64,000 nt of DNA from Diplonema papillatum (GCA_030068145.1 JAPJBO010000002.1:620001-684000), one strand, 5' to 3'. Shown: positions 30,921 to 41,461, counted from the first letter of the stretch. Translations and numbers: made by a program. Notes: a model not told the origin generated them from the sequence alone.

Positions 30921-31015
30921 GTCAACCGTGCTTAGCATTCAGTTACTTGAAAAACTCAGGGCTCCCAACCCCACCTGCGACTAGCTAGCACACACTGACC
31001 AGTAGCTAGTTTACT

Positions 31016-31140
31016 GTGTAACGCTGCCTAACAGCCCAATTTGGCATGTAACGGTCGTGTAACGCTGTTTTACGGTCAAAATTGGCATGTAACGCTCGTG
31101 TAACGCTACGTTACAGCCCGATTTGGCATGTAACACTCGT
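31016..31140. repeat. Short tandem repeat with internal dyads
   Basis: Three diverged units of GTGTAACGCT-GTTTTAC-AATTTGGCATGTAACG-TCGT, about 50 bp each. TTAC and GTAA words can pair within the unit. Confidence 0.75.
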
Positions 31141-31601
31141 TCATTCTACTGTGGCAGACATGGGTTGGCGTGTGCAGCACCAATGGTTGAAATATCAAAG
31201 GGAGTTGAAGTATGGCTAAAGATAAAGTGGAAAACGAATGCGAGTGGTACACGCCGTTTGGCGTATTGTTGCATGGGAAAAATACGAAAACGACAGGAAT
31301 AGGAATGTGGACAAGAAGCAGTGATGACAATCGGTTCAAAGCACGGAGACGGGGAGGAGGGAGGCCTCGAGTGGCCCACGGGCTTAACTTCCGAAGCGAT
31401 GTGCACCAGCACATGCGCTGCACATAAAGAACAATGCGTGAGGGAACACGCCTGCACGAAAGCAGTATTGTGCCTCAGGGGCGGATGGAGGCGCTCTGCG
31501 GGTTTATGTGCAGTTTTGTTGCTACAGCACATTTACCTCCTTTGATCTATCGCAACTGGCAGTCTCCTCAAGCATTTCCTACAAAGCAGGTGCTGCAAAA
31601 A

Positions 31602-31726
31602 AGAAGAAGAAGAAAAAGAAAAAGAAAAAGAAAAAGAAAAAGAAAAAGAAAAAGAAAAAGAAAAAGAAAAAGAAAAAGAAAAAGAAAAAGAAAAAGAAAA
31701 AGAAAAAGAAAAAGAAAAAGAAAAAG
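31602..31726. repeat. AAAAAG microsatellite
   Basis: A nearly pure AAAAAG array of about 20 units next to family A copy 5. The long K- and F-rich frames here are artefacts. Confidence 0.95.
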
Positions 31727-31728
31727 GC

Positions 31729-31998
31729 TGTTCCTGGTCCAGGAACGTGACGGTCAACCACAGCTTGCAAAGCTTGAGTCGGAGGCAGCACAGTGCCACA
31801 ACCCCGTCCGCTTTGCCCTGTGACTGACCGTCTCGACGAGCTTGTGTACAGCGCGAGCGCCAAGCCCCAAGGTGCGCCACGCCTTGATGGTTTAGTTTGG
31901 GAAATCGGTAGCCACTTGACCCGTAGGCCCGTGGCTCTGCAGTACCGCCGAACACGTGAAGCTTGGCTCCCGTGTAGCAGGCTTTCCCTGGTACCGGG
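31729..31998 (-). repeat. Family A copy 5 and poly(A)
   Basis: The copy runs from GTTCCTGGTCCAGGAACGTG to CTTTCCCTGGTACC and is followed at about 32004-32036 by a run of about 30 A. Confidence 0.9.
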
Positions 31999-32003
31999 TG
32001 CTG

Positions 32004-32037
<34 letters not shown>

Positions 32038-32065
32038 CCAGGCTGGTGTGATCCAAACCCTGTCC

Positions 32066-32118
32066 ACAAACCCGGTACAACCCGGTACAAACCCGGCACA
32101 AACCCGGCAATACTTGAA
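32066..32118. repeat. Direct repeat, left copy (CAAACCCGG units)
   Basis: Short (G)TACAAACCCGG units ending GGCAATACTTG. The same block occurs at 36577-36628, on the other side of the transposase-like genes. Confidence 0.75.
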
Positions 32119-32239
32119 AGGGGGGTCGTTTTTTTTTTTTTCCGTTGGGGTTTTTGTTGCAGAGTCCCCTTCTGGGATGGGAGTCCCACCTCCACCCTCA
32201 AAACGGGGGGGGGTTCGCGGGTAAAAGGTTCTTTTTGAG

Positions 32240-32853
32240 GTCGGACCAGCGCGACCCCACTCCCGGGGGGTCGCAGTCCGGTCACAGTATGCTGCAGCCT
32301 GTCGGTCGCGCATCGCACACACAGGATTCATGGGGTACGGGGCTGAAGAATGCTTACACAGTTGGACTTGGAGCAAACAGGTTGCCGCCATCATTGCAAC
32401 CGCAGAAGGTCTCAGAATCTAAAGCGTTGACAAGCACAGCAAGCAAATTAGGGGTTGCGGTGTGTGTCTGTGGCAACTCACGTCCTTGCTTTCTTTCCTC
32501 ACATTACCAACACCCCCTTTCCAGAATTCATTTTTTTCCCCAACGACAGCAAGCGTCAGACTAGCTCTCTATTTCTAAAAATCAAGTTTCATCACGCCCC
32601 CGTGGCGGGGTCCATGCCACTCTGTGCGGATTTCGACCGGTGTGACCTGCGAAGTCGGCTTTGGAGATAGAAGATGACTGCTCTTCCTGAGGTGCCGCAA
32701 GCATTAGTCGCAAGACAGGTTGATTCGCTCTGGCAACACAGTGGCCGGAGAACCAATCGCTTCTTCTCCAGGACCGCCTCGAACAGGATTAAGTGAACAA
32801 AAACATTCTTGCTCTATTGAAGTGGCCCGCCAGGGAACGCATTAAACAACGGT
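32240..32853. other. Gene-free stretch before the transposase-like locus
   Basis: No gene, RNA or shared repeat is recognised. Confidence 0.4.
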
Positions 32854-32907
32854 CACACGGAGACCCTAAAACCCCCAGACTTTCAAGCGAACTTTAACTC
32901 TAAAAAC
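32854..32907 (-). repeat. Module D copy directly upstream of a start codon
   Basis: In minus-strand sense it is TTTTTAGAGTTAAAGTTCGC, then a TCTGGGGG variant, and CTCCGTGTGACC. On the plus strand its end sits six bases before the ATG at 32913. Confidence 0.75.
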
Positions 32908-32912
32908 TAACA

Positions 32913-33983
32913 ATGGCGCACCTGAGACCGCTTCCCTGTCGCTTCCATTGCACGATCGCAAAAGAACAACTGGCGACGATCTTGGCAAGCGTGGCCGCTT
33001 CAACACCTGCAGAAAACCCGGCAGCAAAGCCAGCAAAGCCCGGAAGGAAACCTGCCGGAAGACCGTCGAAGCCTGCCGGGAAGCCAGGCTCGGGAAAGGA
33101 GAAGGAAGACCTGGACACCCAGATCCGTAGCGTCGGAGCCCTTAACGACCTGATCTTCGAGGAGTACCTGCTTGCTCCAGCAGAGGTCGCATCATTGAGA
33201 GATAACCTCCTGACACCGCACCTGCGGGCGAACTGTGCTCAACGGATGACTGCACTCGACCAGAAGAACGCGCTTCTGAAAGACACAGTTCCAAGTGTCG
33301 CTCGCCTGTACATGAAGTACATAAGCAGCGACCCGGGAGAGGAAGGCAACGTCAAAGAACGCGAGGTTACAACTGACCTCGCGCTCAGCGAGGTCTACCG
33401 GGTCCAGGCCACGTTGCACGTGGACGTAGGCATGGCGTTTCCTACGGCCAAGCTCGACGTGCTCCGTGCATTCCTTTGCGCACGGCATCCACACCTCCAT
33501 GACAAGTTGGTAGCACCACAAGCCCGCACGTCCAGCATGGTAGGGGCCACGAAAACAGTGCAGGTCAAGGCATTCCTAAGCACGTCAGATGCAGACCAAG
33601 CTCCAGAGGACCTGTACGGAGTGTCAGTCGAAGGATGCAACGTCATTTGTGTGTGCGGGTTCGTGATCACTCCCCATTCAGGGAAGATCACCCGTTCTCA
33701 GAATTTTCCACGCCACATGGTAAGGTGTCCCACTCTTCGGGGCAAGGTACCAATCGCACTCAAGACGAAATTTGATAGTGTGAGCTCCAGCCAAAAGACG
33801 GTCAACAAAGGAATGGTTGCAAAGCGCAAGGCCCCTCCGCAAGGTGTTCAGCAGCTTACCAACTTCCTCGAGGGGGCAGCTTTCAAGATCCCGCGAACAG
33901 AAGCTGCAGCACCGCCCGAGCCTGTGTCCGCACCACCAGAAGCCTGGGTACCTGCTGATGCAAACCTCGAACACCGCGAATAG
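32913..33983 (+). CDS. Zinc-finger-like protein of a putative mobile element, 356 aa
   Basis: Starts at ATG 32913 (MAHLRPLPCRFHC). Residues 30-70 are a Lys/Pro/Ala-rich basic region. Residues 246-275 hold C-x-C-G followed by NF-x-RH-x3-C, which resembles the BED/C2H2-like fingers at the front of hAT-type transposases, though the first pair is C-x-C instead of C-x2-C. A Pro/Ala-rich tail follows. The next frame (34193) begins 210 bases downstream on the same strand. The gene may be a separate ORF or the first exon of a longer transposase. Function is inferred only from the finger and the context. Confidence 0.6.
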   Translation: MAHLRPLPCRFHCTIAKEQLATILASVAASTPAENPAAKPAKPGRKPAGRPSKPAGKPGSGKEKEDLDTQIRSVGALNDLIFEEYLLAPAEVASLRDNLLTPHLRANCAQRMTALDQKNALLKDTVPSVARLYMKYISSDPGEEGNVKEREVTTDLALSEVYRVQATLHVDVGMAFPTAKLDVLRAFLCARHPHLHDKLVAPQARTSSMVGATKTVQVKAFLSTSDADQAPEDLYGVSVEGCNVICVCGFVITPHSGKITRSQNFPRHMVRCPTLRGKVPIALKTKFDSVSSSQKTVNKGMVAKRKAPPQGVQQLTNFLEGAAFKIPRTEAAAPPEPVSAPPEAWVPADANLEHRE

Positions 33984-34192
33984 TCACCTCTTTCTTTGAC
34001 GCGTGAGCGACCCTTTCCAAAGCATGAGTCATTTTCCCCGCCGAAAGACGCAATTCAGCTGGCCAATGGACCCACTGGAGCACGTGTAGCAGCATCATTG
34101 GAAACATTCTTCTTTTGTGTTGAAGATCAGCTGTCTTGCGTTTTTTCCATTTCGGATTTACCCACCAAACCTACTAAGTCCTGCCAAATCAC

Positions 34193-36704
34193 GTGCCAGC
34201 GCCCCCGAAGCCGGCCCCCGCCAGGCCGAAGCTGACAACACCGTGTAAGAAGGGTCGACAGACGCCGACGACACCACCACGTATGAAGAGGGCGCGTCAA
34301 GCGTCCCCGAAGGCGACCAAGGATAGCGAAGAAGCTCGCTCCGACCGAGCCGACCCGAGCAACACCGCCAAGGACAGGGGCAGAAACCGAGCCGTAAAAA
34401 GTGCACCTGGTCGCAGGTTACCGAACCGTAAAAGTGCACCTGCTCAATTGTTTCCCCCCAACTGTAGGAACACGTGTTGGCAGGGAAATGGTCTTTTTGA
34501 ACATGCGCTTTGTGATCCCCGATGGCAGTCGGACTGGCAACTACCAAGTGGAGTGTGCCTCCTTTGCAGATGTTCAGAGGAAAGCAGCGGCGATTGGGTT
34601 CGCAGTCTTGGGGGACTATGTTCGCGTGGCTCACGCTGATCCGGCTTCTGTGAGCATCTACCAATGCACGGTAGTAGTTGCTCAGGACTTTTCCTGCCTA
34701 CGGGATTCGTATTGCGTTCTGGTCGATAGCATCCCGTACGAACGATCCGTGCTGAAGGATGCTGAAGACGTCGACTTGATGAAAACGGTCGACTACCTGA
34801 TGTCGGAAAGGATGAAGATCCGGCGTATTCCAAGAATGCTTCTCACATTGCGAAATGTAAAAGCGACGCGGCGGCAGGTTGAGCTGGCATGGCAACAAGT
34901 ACTCGTCCGGAGGGACATCGAGTTTTTGAAGGCCATTGAAGAGCGACCTGTTGCTCTTCAATACGACACGGTTCCCCTTGATAAGGGTTCACAGTGGCAC
35001 GGAGGCCACTTCACTGCGACATGGCGAGGTTCAGACGGAAAGATGCGCTGGCACCACGTGAAAGTCTACATCACGAACCAGCAAGACACGACGTCAGTCA
35101 ACACCTGTATGGCAGACCTGTTCAAGTACTTCGAGTCGCTCACGGCGAAGCTTCGAGACATCGGTGTTCTCGGAGAATCTGCGAACTTCGAAAAGGACAG
35201 GTTCTGCATGATACACGTTGACCGTGCAGCGGCTGTGTCCGGAATAAGCGGCGTGAAAGTGTTCGAGTCGATGCACCGGATGCACAGACTATGCGTCGGC
35301 ATCGCAAAGTCGCTGGCCTTTGATAAGCAGATGCCAGTCGTGTGTAGCGCCGCAAACTACGTGGCCTCATCAGCCGAATTCGAAGTTTGGCTGACCAATG
35401 AAAGCGTGGGAAAGATGGAATGCATCAGGTCTTTTCTGTGGCAGCGCGCAACTCCGGGCCGCTTCGGTTCTGCCGTGGCAGCTGCCTTCTGTCTGAGTGC
35501 CCCTGTCCATGAGCCTGGCATCACGGTCTTGTCCTTGCTGCTCAAGTTCCTCGAGCAGCACAGTGCCCATGCAGACGAGTCGAAGACGAAGACGCGCATA
35601 CGGACAGAACTGGGCGGACGAAAAGCGCAAAACACTGTGCGGCTTCTGGGGCTTGCGTTCGCACACATCGTGTACCCCGCGCTGCGTGCTGTGTGGCAGT
35701 TCGCAAGCGGTGACCACCCCTGCGATACGTTCACTGCGGGCACTGGGAAGGACATATTTGCGACGATTGCTGTGGCAGCCCTAAAAGCAGATTGTTCTCG
35801 CCTGCAACAAAGGAACACCACCATTCTGCAGGCTCCAGTTGAATGCTCCGTATCTGTCAGCACGCTATCGTGGACGAGCAAGAAACCGCAGTTGTTCAAG
35901 CCAGACCCCCAAGCAGCCCAGTACCTTGACGATAACCGGCCCAAAGGAGCTGAAAAGGAGAATCTGTCGAAGTACTTCGGCAACAGGGGTGTCAAAGTAA
36001 AAAGGATGACCCCGCTGTCACAGTTCGTCGAAGACGACACAGCGTTCCTGAATGCAGTGTGTCATTTCCTTGTGTGCGGGATTTTGTTTGAGTTTGACAA
36101 CTACTGCACGGGAATCAGCCCTGATCTGTCTCGCCCCGTGACCCTCGGGCCAAGCCTCCTGGAAGGATCTTGCGGAAAGCTCAAGCGCGAGGTTGCTGAG
36201 CAAGGTTCCATCAAAGTGAGGAATGCTTGTCTGCGAGCAAAGCTCTGCGTGCACGAAACGCACCTGTCGTTCCTGGAAGAGAACTCGCTTGACATTACAA
36301 AGATTGTCAACGAGCATATTAGTCGGAGCATCGGGTGTTTAGCTGCCCGCAAGAAGAGACTTGGTGCGGGTTCTCTTGTTCTCCCGCGGTTTCGGGTTCT
36401 CTTGTTCTCCGTAAGGCACATCTTTTACGTTAAACGTGGCAACACGAGCGTGCGTAGCAGGCGCAGAAACAGTGGGGTAGCTCCGATACTCGTGGCTCCG
36501 CCGCATAAGGGAGCTCCTGAGCACCAGGAGAGCTGGGGAGTTCACCAGGCAAAACAAAATAAAAAAGTGAGACCCCCCCCCCCGGCACAAACCCGGTACA
36601 AACCCGGCACAAACCCGGCAATACTTGGATATGATCACACCACAGGCGCTTTCGTTTTGTTTGTGCGCGCCGGCACCCAAAACACGCTGCCTACGTCTTT
36701 TTAG
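34193..36704 (+). CDS. Putative transposase-like protein, two joined frames
   Basis: A basic N-terminal frame from ATG 34193 (MPAPPKPAPARPKL, with an MKRARQ-like nuclear signal) joins the long frame that is open from 34401. A tiny intron of about 40 bp from GTAAAA near 34428 to CTGTAG near 34467 would make the join in phase; an uncorrected frameshift is the alternative. The long frame contains QYDTVPL, then TTSVNTCMADLFKYF, then MIHVDRAAAV and MHRLCVGIAKSL, which resemble in order the first Asp, the hT region, the second Asp and the C-x2-H-L block of hAT transposases, although the last block lacks the cysteine. No C-terminal dimerisation motif is seen. The tail beyond about 36330 looks like unrelated repeat read-through. 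Assignment is tentative. Confidence 0.5.
36577..36628. repeat. Direct repeat, right copy (CAAACCCGG units)
   Basis: Matches 32066-32118 to its GGCAATACTTG end; the bases beyond differ. Confidence 0.75.
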
Positions 36705-36762
36705 CCTGCACGCATACAATGAAGGGAAACCCACAAGATTGTTGGTACTCAAAAGTATGCCC
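36639..36762 (+). repeat. Module B dispersed copy
   Basis: GCTTTCGTTTTGTTTGTGCG then CAAAACACGCTGCCTACG and CTTTTTAGCCTGC, GATTGTTGGTACT. It lacks the central stem-forming part present in the intron array at 7.2-7.8 kb. Confidence 0.8.
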
Positions 36763-36994
36763 ACGCCCATGCTAGTTTCGGGAATCGAGAGCCGCTTGCC
36801 GCACGTACAACAAGTACCATGGCAAGCATAATGACAAGTACGTTAAGGGATTCGGTCGACCGCTGGCCGACCACTGCCTGGCCCATGGGCGAACACTGTA
36901 AAACGAGTGGCCGAGGCCCCGAAATACTCGACGTAGCTGCTTTGACTCTGAATGGAAGGGAGGAAATACTCGACGTTGCTGCTTCGACTCCTCG

Positions 36995-37500
36995 TCGAGC
37001 ATTTCCTTTCAACCTGGCGCTTATGTAAAAAATATAGAGGTAGAGGGACCAACACACAATCTGACTTGTTCTTCGCTTGCACCATGTGTTTTTTCACTCA
37101 GGACTTTGACCTGTTGTGTTTGTGTGATTTGTCGTGTAGGGGTAGACCCGCATGACCTCACGTCCGTTCAACACGTGGTTCGGTAGTTACAGCACTTGGG
37201 ATTCCTTCTGTTCTTTGTCGGGCAGCATCGTCGAGCATTTCCTTTCAACCTGGCGCTTATGTAAAAAATATAGAGGTAGAGGGACCAACACACAATCTGA
37301 CTTGTTCTTCGCTTGCACCGTGTGTTTTTTCACTCAGGACTTTGACCTGTTGTGTTTGTGTGATTTGTCGTGTAGGGGTAGACCCGCATGACCTCACGTC
37401 CGTTCAACACGTGGTTCGGTAGTTACAGCACTTGGCCCCTCGGTTCTTTGTCTGGCAGCATCGTCGAGCATTTCCTTCCAAGCTGGCGCTTATGTAAAAA
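36995..37500 (+). repeat. Family E, two and a bit tandem 236-bp units
   Basis: The unit contains GTCGAGCATTTCCTTTCAA, GCGCTTATGTAAAAAATATAG, CTTGTTCTTCGCTTGCACC and GGGGTAGACCCGCATGACC. Successive copies are nearly identical. Dispersed copies lie at 55345-55640 and 56030-56310. Its CGAGCATTTCCT...GCGCTTAT core parallels the end of module C. Confidence 0.9.
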
Positions 37501-37660
37501 CCCGGAATTTCAAGCGAACTTTAACTCTAAAAAAATGGACGGGCACTGTAAAACCAGTGGTCGACCACTGCCTGGCCCCAAAAGAAATGGGCGAACACTG
37601 CCACACGAGTGGTCGACCACTGCCAAGCCCATGGGCGAACACCGTGACAACTACGCGGTG
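37501..37660. repeat. Module D fragment plus CACTG palindrome repeats
   Basis: A minus-strand module D start lies at 37501-37535. It is followed by repeated GGGCGAACACTG and AGTGGTCGACCACTGCC words; the same words occur at 36856-36915. Confidence 0.6.
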
Positions 37661-38383
37661 CTGAGGCTCGTTCAGCTAGCGTGCACTGTATAGGCGCGCC
37701 GAGGTGCATACCACGCGCGCATGCCACACAGTGCTGACTCTGGTCCAGATGACGAGCTCGTGATTGACCATCCACAGCACCTCGTGGTACTCCTCTGAGG
37801 AGTGGTATCGTGTGCCTGAAAAGTAAAACCCCTAGCTTCCCCCTAGCTTCTGGCACCCGGCAAACCCTTGTCGTTACAAACGTAGGCGCCGATGCCGGGA
37901 GGCACACGGGTAGCCAAAACATGGCCTTTAGCGACACCCCCGAAACCACACTTACCACAACAAACCCACCTCAGTGTGGTCAGCCACAGCGGCAAGAAAA
38001 CCCACGTACCACCACGTAGTACGTTACCATGGGCACAGGTGCTCGTGTAGCGTGCAGGTACGTGTACACCACCATGTAATGGTGCTCGACAGGCACCCAT
38101 TCCATTCGCACCAGGAGCTTTTAAGAACTGTACATCCACGCACGTGCTGTCTGGACAACAGCTGCTCACTCAGCTCTCTCATGCTGCATGAACACAATCC
38201 ATCCAGTGTTCAAGAAAGAGAGAGAGAGGGGGAGAGGGGCGAGTTAGAGTGAAGCGAAAAGATACAAAAGATAGAAATCCCCGGGACCCAGGTCTGGAAA
38301 ACGCACCAGAACCCGCTATCACCTTGCGCTTTGTTATGCTTGCGTGGCGTGGACGAGCCCCAGTGAAAGGAAGTTCGACGCGC
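37661..38383. other. Gene-free stretch downstream of the GH28 gene
   Basis: Contains repeated ACCACGTAGTA/CACCATG words near 38000-38090 and an AG microsatellite at about 38213-38240. No gene is recognised. Confidence 0.45.
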
Positions 38384-41071
38384 TCAAGACATGATGAAAA
38401 TAAGGGAAACGATGAAGAAGGTCGCGAAAGTAGTGCGTGCAGAGGCGCCTTCGACGGAAGAAAGTGCGACGCAGTCGCCGTTGAGTTCGACGGTCCTGAC
38501 GGGGTCGGCCGCGTCGCATTCCTGCGTCATGACGACGAAGTAGGCGCGGGTTGGCGCGTCGAACGCGGCGAGGTCGCCGTATGCGGAGGCGTTGTTTGCC
38601 AGTTCATCCATGGCGCCCGTGCGCAGGTTGACGGAGCCGACGATCCCCTTCGGAACGTCGTCCACGACGGCGACGACGGTGAACGGAACGCACCTCTGCA
38701 CAATGAGCTGCACGCTTCCGCCAACGAGCTTCGTGACTAGCTTCCGCAGCGCCTGTTCGAGTATCGTGCCGTCGGCGCAGTCGACGTACTCCCACACCGC
38801 CTTGACCGCGACCTGCACCGTCTCCTGCGCGCTGCCGACGCACATGTGCGACGTCACGCCGTCCTTCTCTGGGTTCGAGAAGTCGCTGCCCGCTGTGCAG
38901 ACGCACCGGTGCTCGCCGCCGGCCTCGGCGCAGGTTGCGGTCTCGTCGCCGAAGTCCGCGCACGCGTTGCGGGTCAGGCTCGGGTCGCACCAAGCGACGT
39001 CCGGCTTTCTTTGGACGCACGTCACGCCCGCGTCCGAAATGTTCGTCGACGACTCGTCGCTGCCGATGCACGTTTGGTACCCCCAGTACGGTGGGGTGAA
39101 GGCCGGGTTGTCCGACCACACGAACGTAACGTTGTCGAACGTCGCCCCGTCCGTGTTGATGAAGTGGATGCCGCGCATGCCGCCCTTCAGCGGCGTCCTG
39201 CAGTAGTTGTACGAGTTTGCCTCGCAGACAGAGTCGTCGAACTCCGTGACCCCTGGCGGGCATGAGTCTACCTTGCACTTAGACGAGTCTTGAATGTCTG
39301 ACGGGCGGACGTCCAGAGCCCCTTGGCAGGGGATGGAATTCCCTTCCTTGTCGAAGCACCGGACGCCGGTGGTGTAGTTAGACCACGCGTCGAGCTCGAT
39401 ATGGATGTTCTCGAACACGACGTTCGTCACCCGCTTGCCGTCACTCCGCGCGCTCACCAACCCGCCGTTCTCCGACCGCCCCGTGATGTTGACGAACGTG
39501 ATGTCCCGCATCCACCCTCCCCGCTCGCCGCCCCCTTCCCTCGGCTCCGACGACACGGTCAGCCACGCACCGTTCCCCCACCAACCCCCCGCCGAATACC
39601 GCGTTTCGACCCAAATGTTCGCGAAGGTCACGTTCCAAATATTGCCCCCGCTGCGCTGCTGGATCCCGATCCCGGCGTTCGAGTCGTAGATGCGGACGTC
39701 GTCGAAGTAGATGTTATACATGTCCTGGTCCGTCGGCGACCCCCACTTGATCGCGTGGCTCTTGCTGCGAATCGTGCAGTTTTTCACGTACACGTCGCGC
39801 AACGCCCCCCAGCCCCCTTTAGCCTTCAGGCAGATCCCGTCATCACCCACGTCGATCCGCGTGTTGACGATGGTGACGCCGGTGCAGCCATCCGGGTCGA
39901 TCCCGTCGTTGTTGGGGTATCGGTAGTCCCCATAGATATCGACGTTGTCGATCAGGATGTTGTACGATCCGCGCAGGTGCAGCGTCCACTGGCTCGCGTT
40001 GTGTGCCCGGATGTCACGGATAACAAGGTTCGTCACCCCCTCCGTGTACAACAACCACGGCCGCTGGCCGTCAGGGGGCACCGGGAACAGCCGGGTGTCC
40101 TCGGGGTCGTAATAAGCGACGTAGTCCTCCGCCCTTCCGTTGATCTCGCCGGCGCCATCGATCACGACGTTCTCGACGCCAGGCGGGATGTAGATCAGCG
40201 CGAACATCGTGACGCCGTGCGTGCTCAGAATCCTCGCCCCCGCCTCGAGTGTCAGGTGCGTGTCGGAGAAGATGTTCAAATCCGCCGCGTAGTAGTCCCC
40301 CGGGGGCACCACGACGCAGCCGGCATGGTCCAACACGTCCTGCAGGGCTTCGGTGTTCGCGGGCTCGTTCTCCCGCCCGCCGGCGACCGCGCCGAAGTCC
40401 ACCGGGTTCAGACAGCCGTCAGGCCGCGGGGCGAGAGCTTTCCGCTGCATGCAGGTGTACGTGAACTGCATCTGCGCAGCTCCGCAGGTGCCCTGTTCGT
40501 AGCGGAACCCTCCGATGACTCCGTCCGGGCAGGTCACCCTCTGCCGTTCGAAAGCGACGAGGCCGCTGGTAGAGGCGTCGACGCATTCCGTCTGCCTTTC
40601 GACGGGCTCGGTGTATCTGGTGTGCTTGCAGCAAGTGTACACCATCTTGCTCGAGTTAGCGCCGCAGTCGTCTTCTTCGAGGCCGAACGAAGTCACGAGA
40701 TCCCCCTCGCAGTCCACTTCGAACGCGCTGAACGCGTCAATCGCCTTGTCTCGCGTCACGCCGCACTGCGTCTTCTTCACCCGACACTGGTCCTCCTGCA
40801 GCTGCTGGCCGCGCAGGCAGTTGAGCTGCATGCGCATGTCTCCGCTCTCCCAGCAGAACAAGCCGAGGAAGTGGAACTGCGTCAGCGCCCGGTGGTAATA
40901 ATCCTGCCTCGTCCAGCACGAAGCGTGGTGGTGCTCCAGGGACTTCACCCCGTCGCTGACGTTGTGGCACCCCTTCACCGACCATTCGATCGTGTCGTAT
41001 CCTCTGAACCCGTTCGCCGCCGGAACCCCCGCGAACAGGGCGATCGACACGCCCAGCAAGTGCCGCAGCAT
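38384..41071 (-). CDS. Secreted GH28 (polygalacturonase-fold) enzyme, 895 aa
   Basis: Starts at ATG 41071 with a signal peptide (LLGVSIALFAGVPAANG). Residues 35-210 hold two cysteine-rich modules (C-x-GDLVTSFGLEEDDCG...YTCC and CPDGVIGGFRYEQGTCG...YTCM) that are not part of standard GH28. The catalytic beta-helix spans about 225-680: DFGAV and PPGDYY at the start, NNDGID at 387-392, GDDGICLK at 409-416, SHAIKWGS at 438-445 (the usual GHG is SHA, keeping the His) and GIGIQQRSG at 467-475 where RIK is usual. A Cys-rich EGF-like segment lies near 725-785. The last 15 residues are hydrophobic after small residues, as in a GPI-anchor signal. GH28 enzymes hydrolyse pectic galacturonan-type chains; the substrate here is unknown. 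Confidence 0.88.
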   Translation of the reverse strand: MLRHLLGVSIALFAGVPAANGFRGYDTIEWSVKGCHNVSDGVKSLEHHHASCWTRQDYYHRALTQFHFLGLFCWESGDMRMQLNCLRGQQLQEDQCRVKKTQCGVTRDKAIDAFSAFEVDCEGDLVTSFGLEEDDCGANSSKMVYTCCKHTRYTEPVERQTECVDASTSGLVAFERQRVTCPDGVIGGFRYEQGTCGAAQMQFTYTCMQRKALAPRPDGCLNPVDFGAVAGGRENEPANTEALQDVLDHAGCVVVPPGDYYAADLNIFSDTHLTLEAGARILSTHGVTMFALIYIPPGVENVVIDGAGEINGRAEDYVAYYDPEDTRLFPVPPDGQRPWLLYTEGVTNLVIRDIRAHNASQWTLHLRGSYNILIDNVDIYGDYRYPNNDGIDPDGCTGVTIVNTRIDVGDDGICLKAKGGWGALRDVYVKNCTIRSKSHAIKWGSPTDQDMYNIYFDDVRIYDSNAGIGIQQRSGGNIWNVTFANIWVETRYSAGGWWGNGAWLTVSSEPREGGGERGGWMRDITFVNITGRSENGGLVSARSDGKRVTNVVFENIHIELDAWSNYTTGVRCFDKEGNSIPCQGALDVRPSDIQDSSKCKVDSCPPGVTEFDDSVCEANSYNYCRTPLKGGMRGIHFINTDGATFDNVTFVWSDNPAFTPPYWGYQTCIGSDESSTNISDAGVTCVQRKPDVAWCDPSLTRNACADFGDETATCAEAGGEHRCVCTAGSDFSNPEKDGVTSHMCVGSAQETVQVAVKAVWEYVDCADGTILEQALRKLVTKLVGGSVQLIVQRCVPFTVVAVVDDVPKGIVGSVNLRTGAMDELANNASAYGDLAAFDAPTRAYFVVMTQECDAADPVRTVELNGDCVALSSVEGASARTTFATFFIVSLIFIMS

Positions 41072-41169
41072 CTGGAGAACCTTGTTTTAGTGCAGTCAAC
41101 CTCTTTTCTTTTCCAGCGCTGGGTGATATGCTTACTGTGAAGTGTAGCGTAGATACGGCTGAGGTAGGT

Positions 41170-41450
41170 GGGTGAATCCAACATTGGGTGAATCCAACGG
41201 CTGGCTGGATTCGATTGGGTGAATCCAACGGCTGGCTGGATTCGATTGGGTGAATCCAACGGCTGGCTGGATTCGATTGGGTGAATCCAACGGCTGGCTG
41301 GATTCGATTGGGTGAATCCAACGGCTGGCTGGATTCGATTGGGTGAATCCAACGGCTGGCTGGATTCGATTGGGTGAATCCAACGGCTGGCTGGATTCGA
41401 TTGGGTGAATCCAACGGCTGGCTGGATTCGATTGGGTGAATCCTACGCCT
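41170..41450. repeat. 31-bp minisatellite, about nine copies
   Basis: The unit is TTGGGTGAATCCAACGGCTG followed by GCTGGATTCGA, nearly perfect. It lies about 100 bp upstream of the GH28 start codon. Confidence 0.95.
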
Positions 41451-41461
41451 ACACAGTGGAA

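Noticed and set aside
31533..32394. ORFs with long K or F runs
   Set aside because: Translations of the AAAAAG array, family A and poly(A).
39323..41140. 605-residue plus-strand ORF over the GH28 gene
   Set aside because: Antisense shadow; the minus frame shows signal peptide, GH28 motifs and disulphide-like cysteines.
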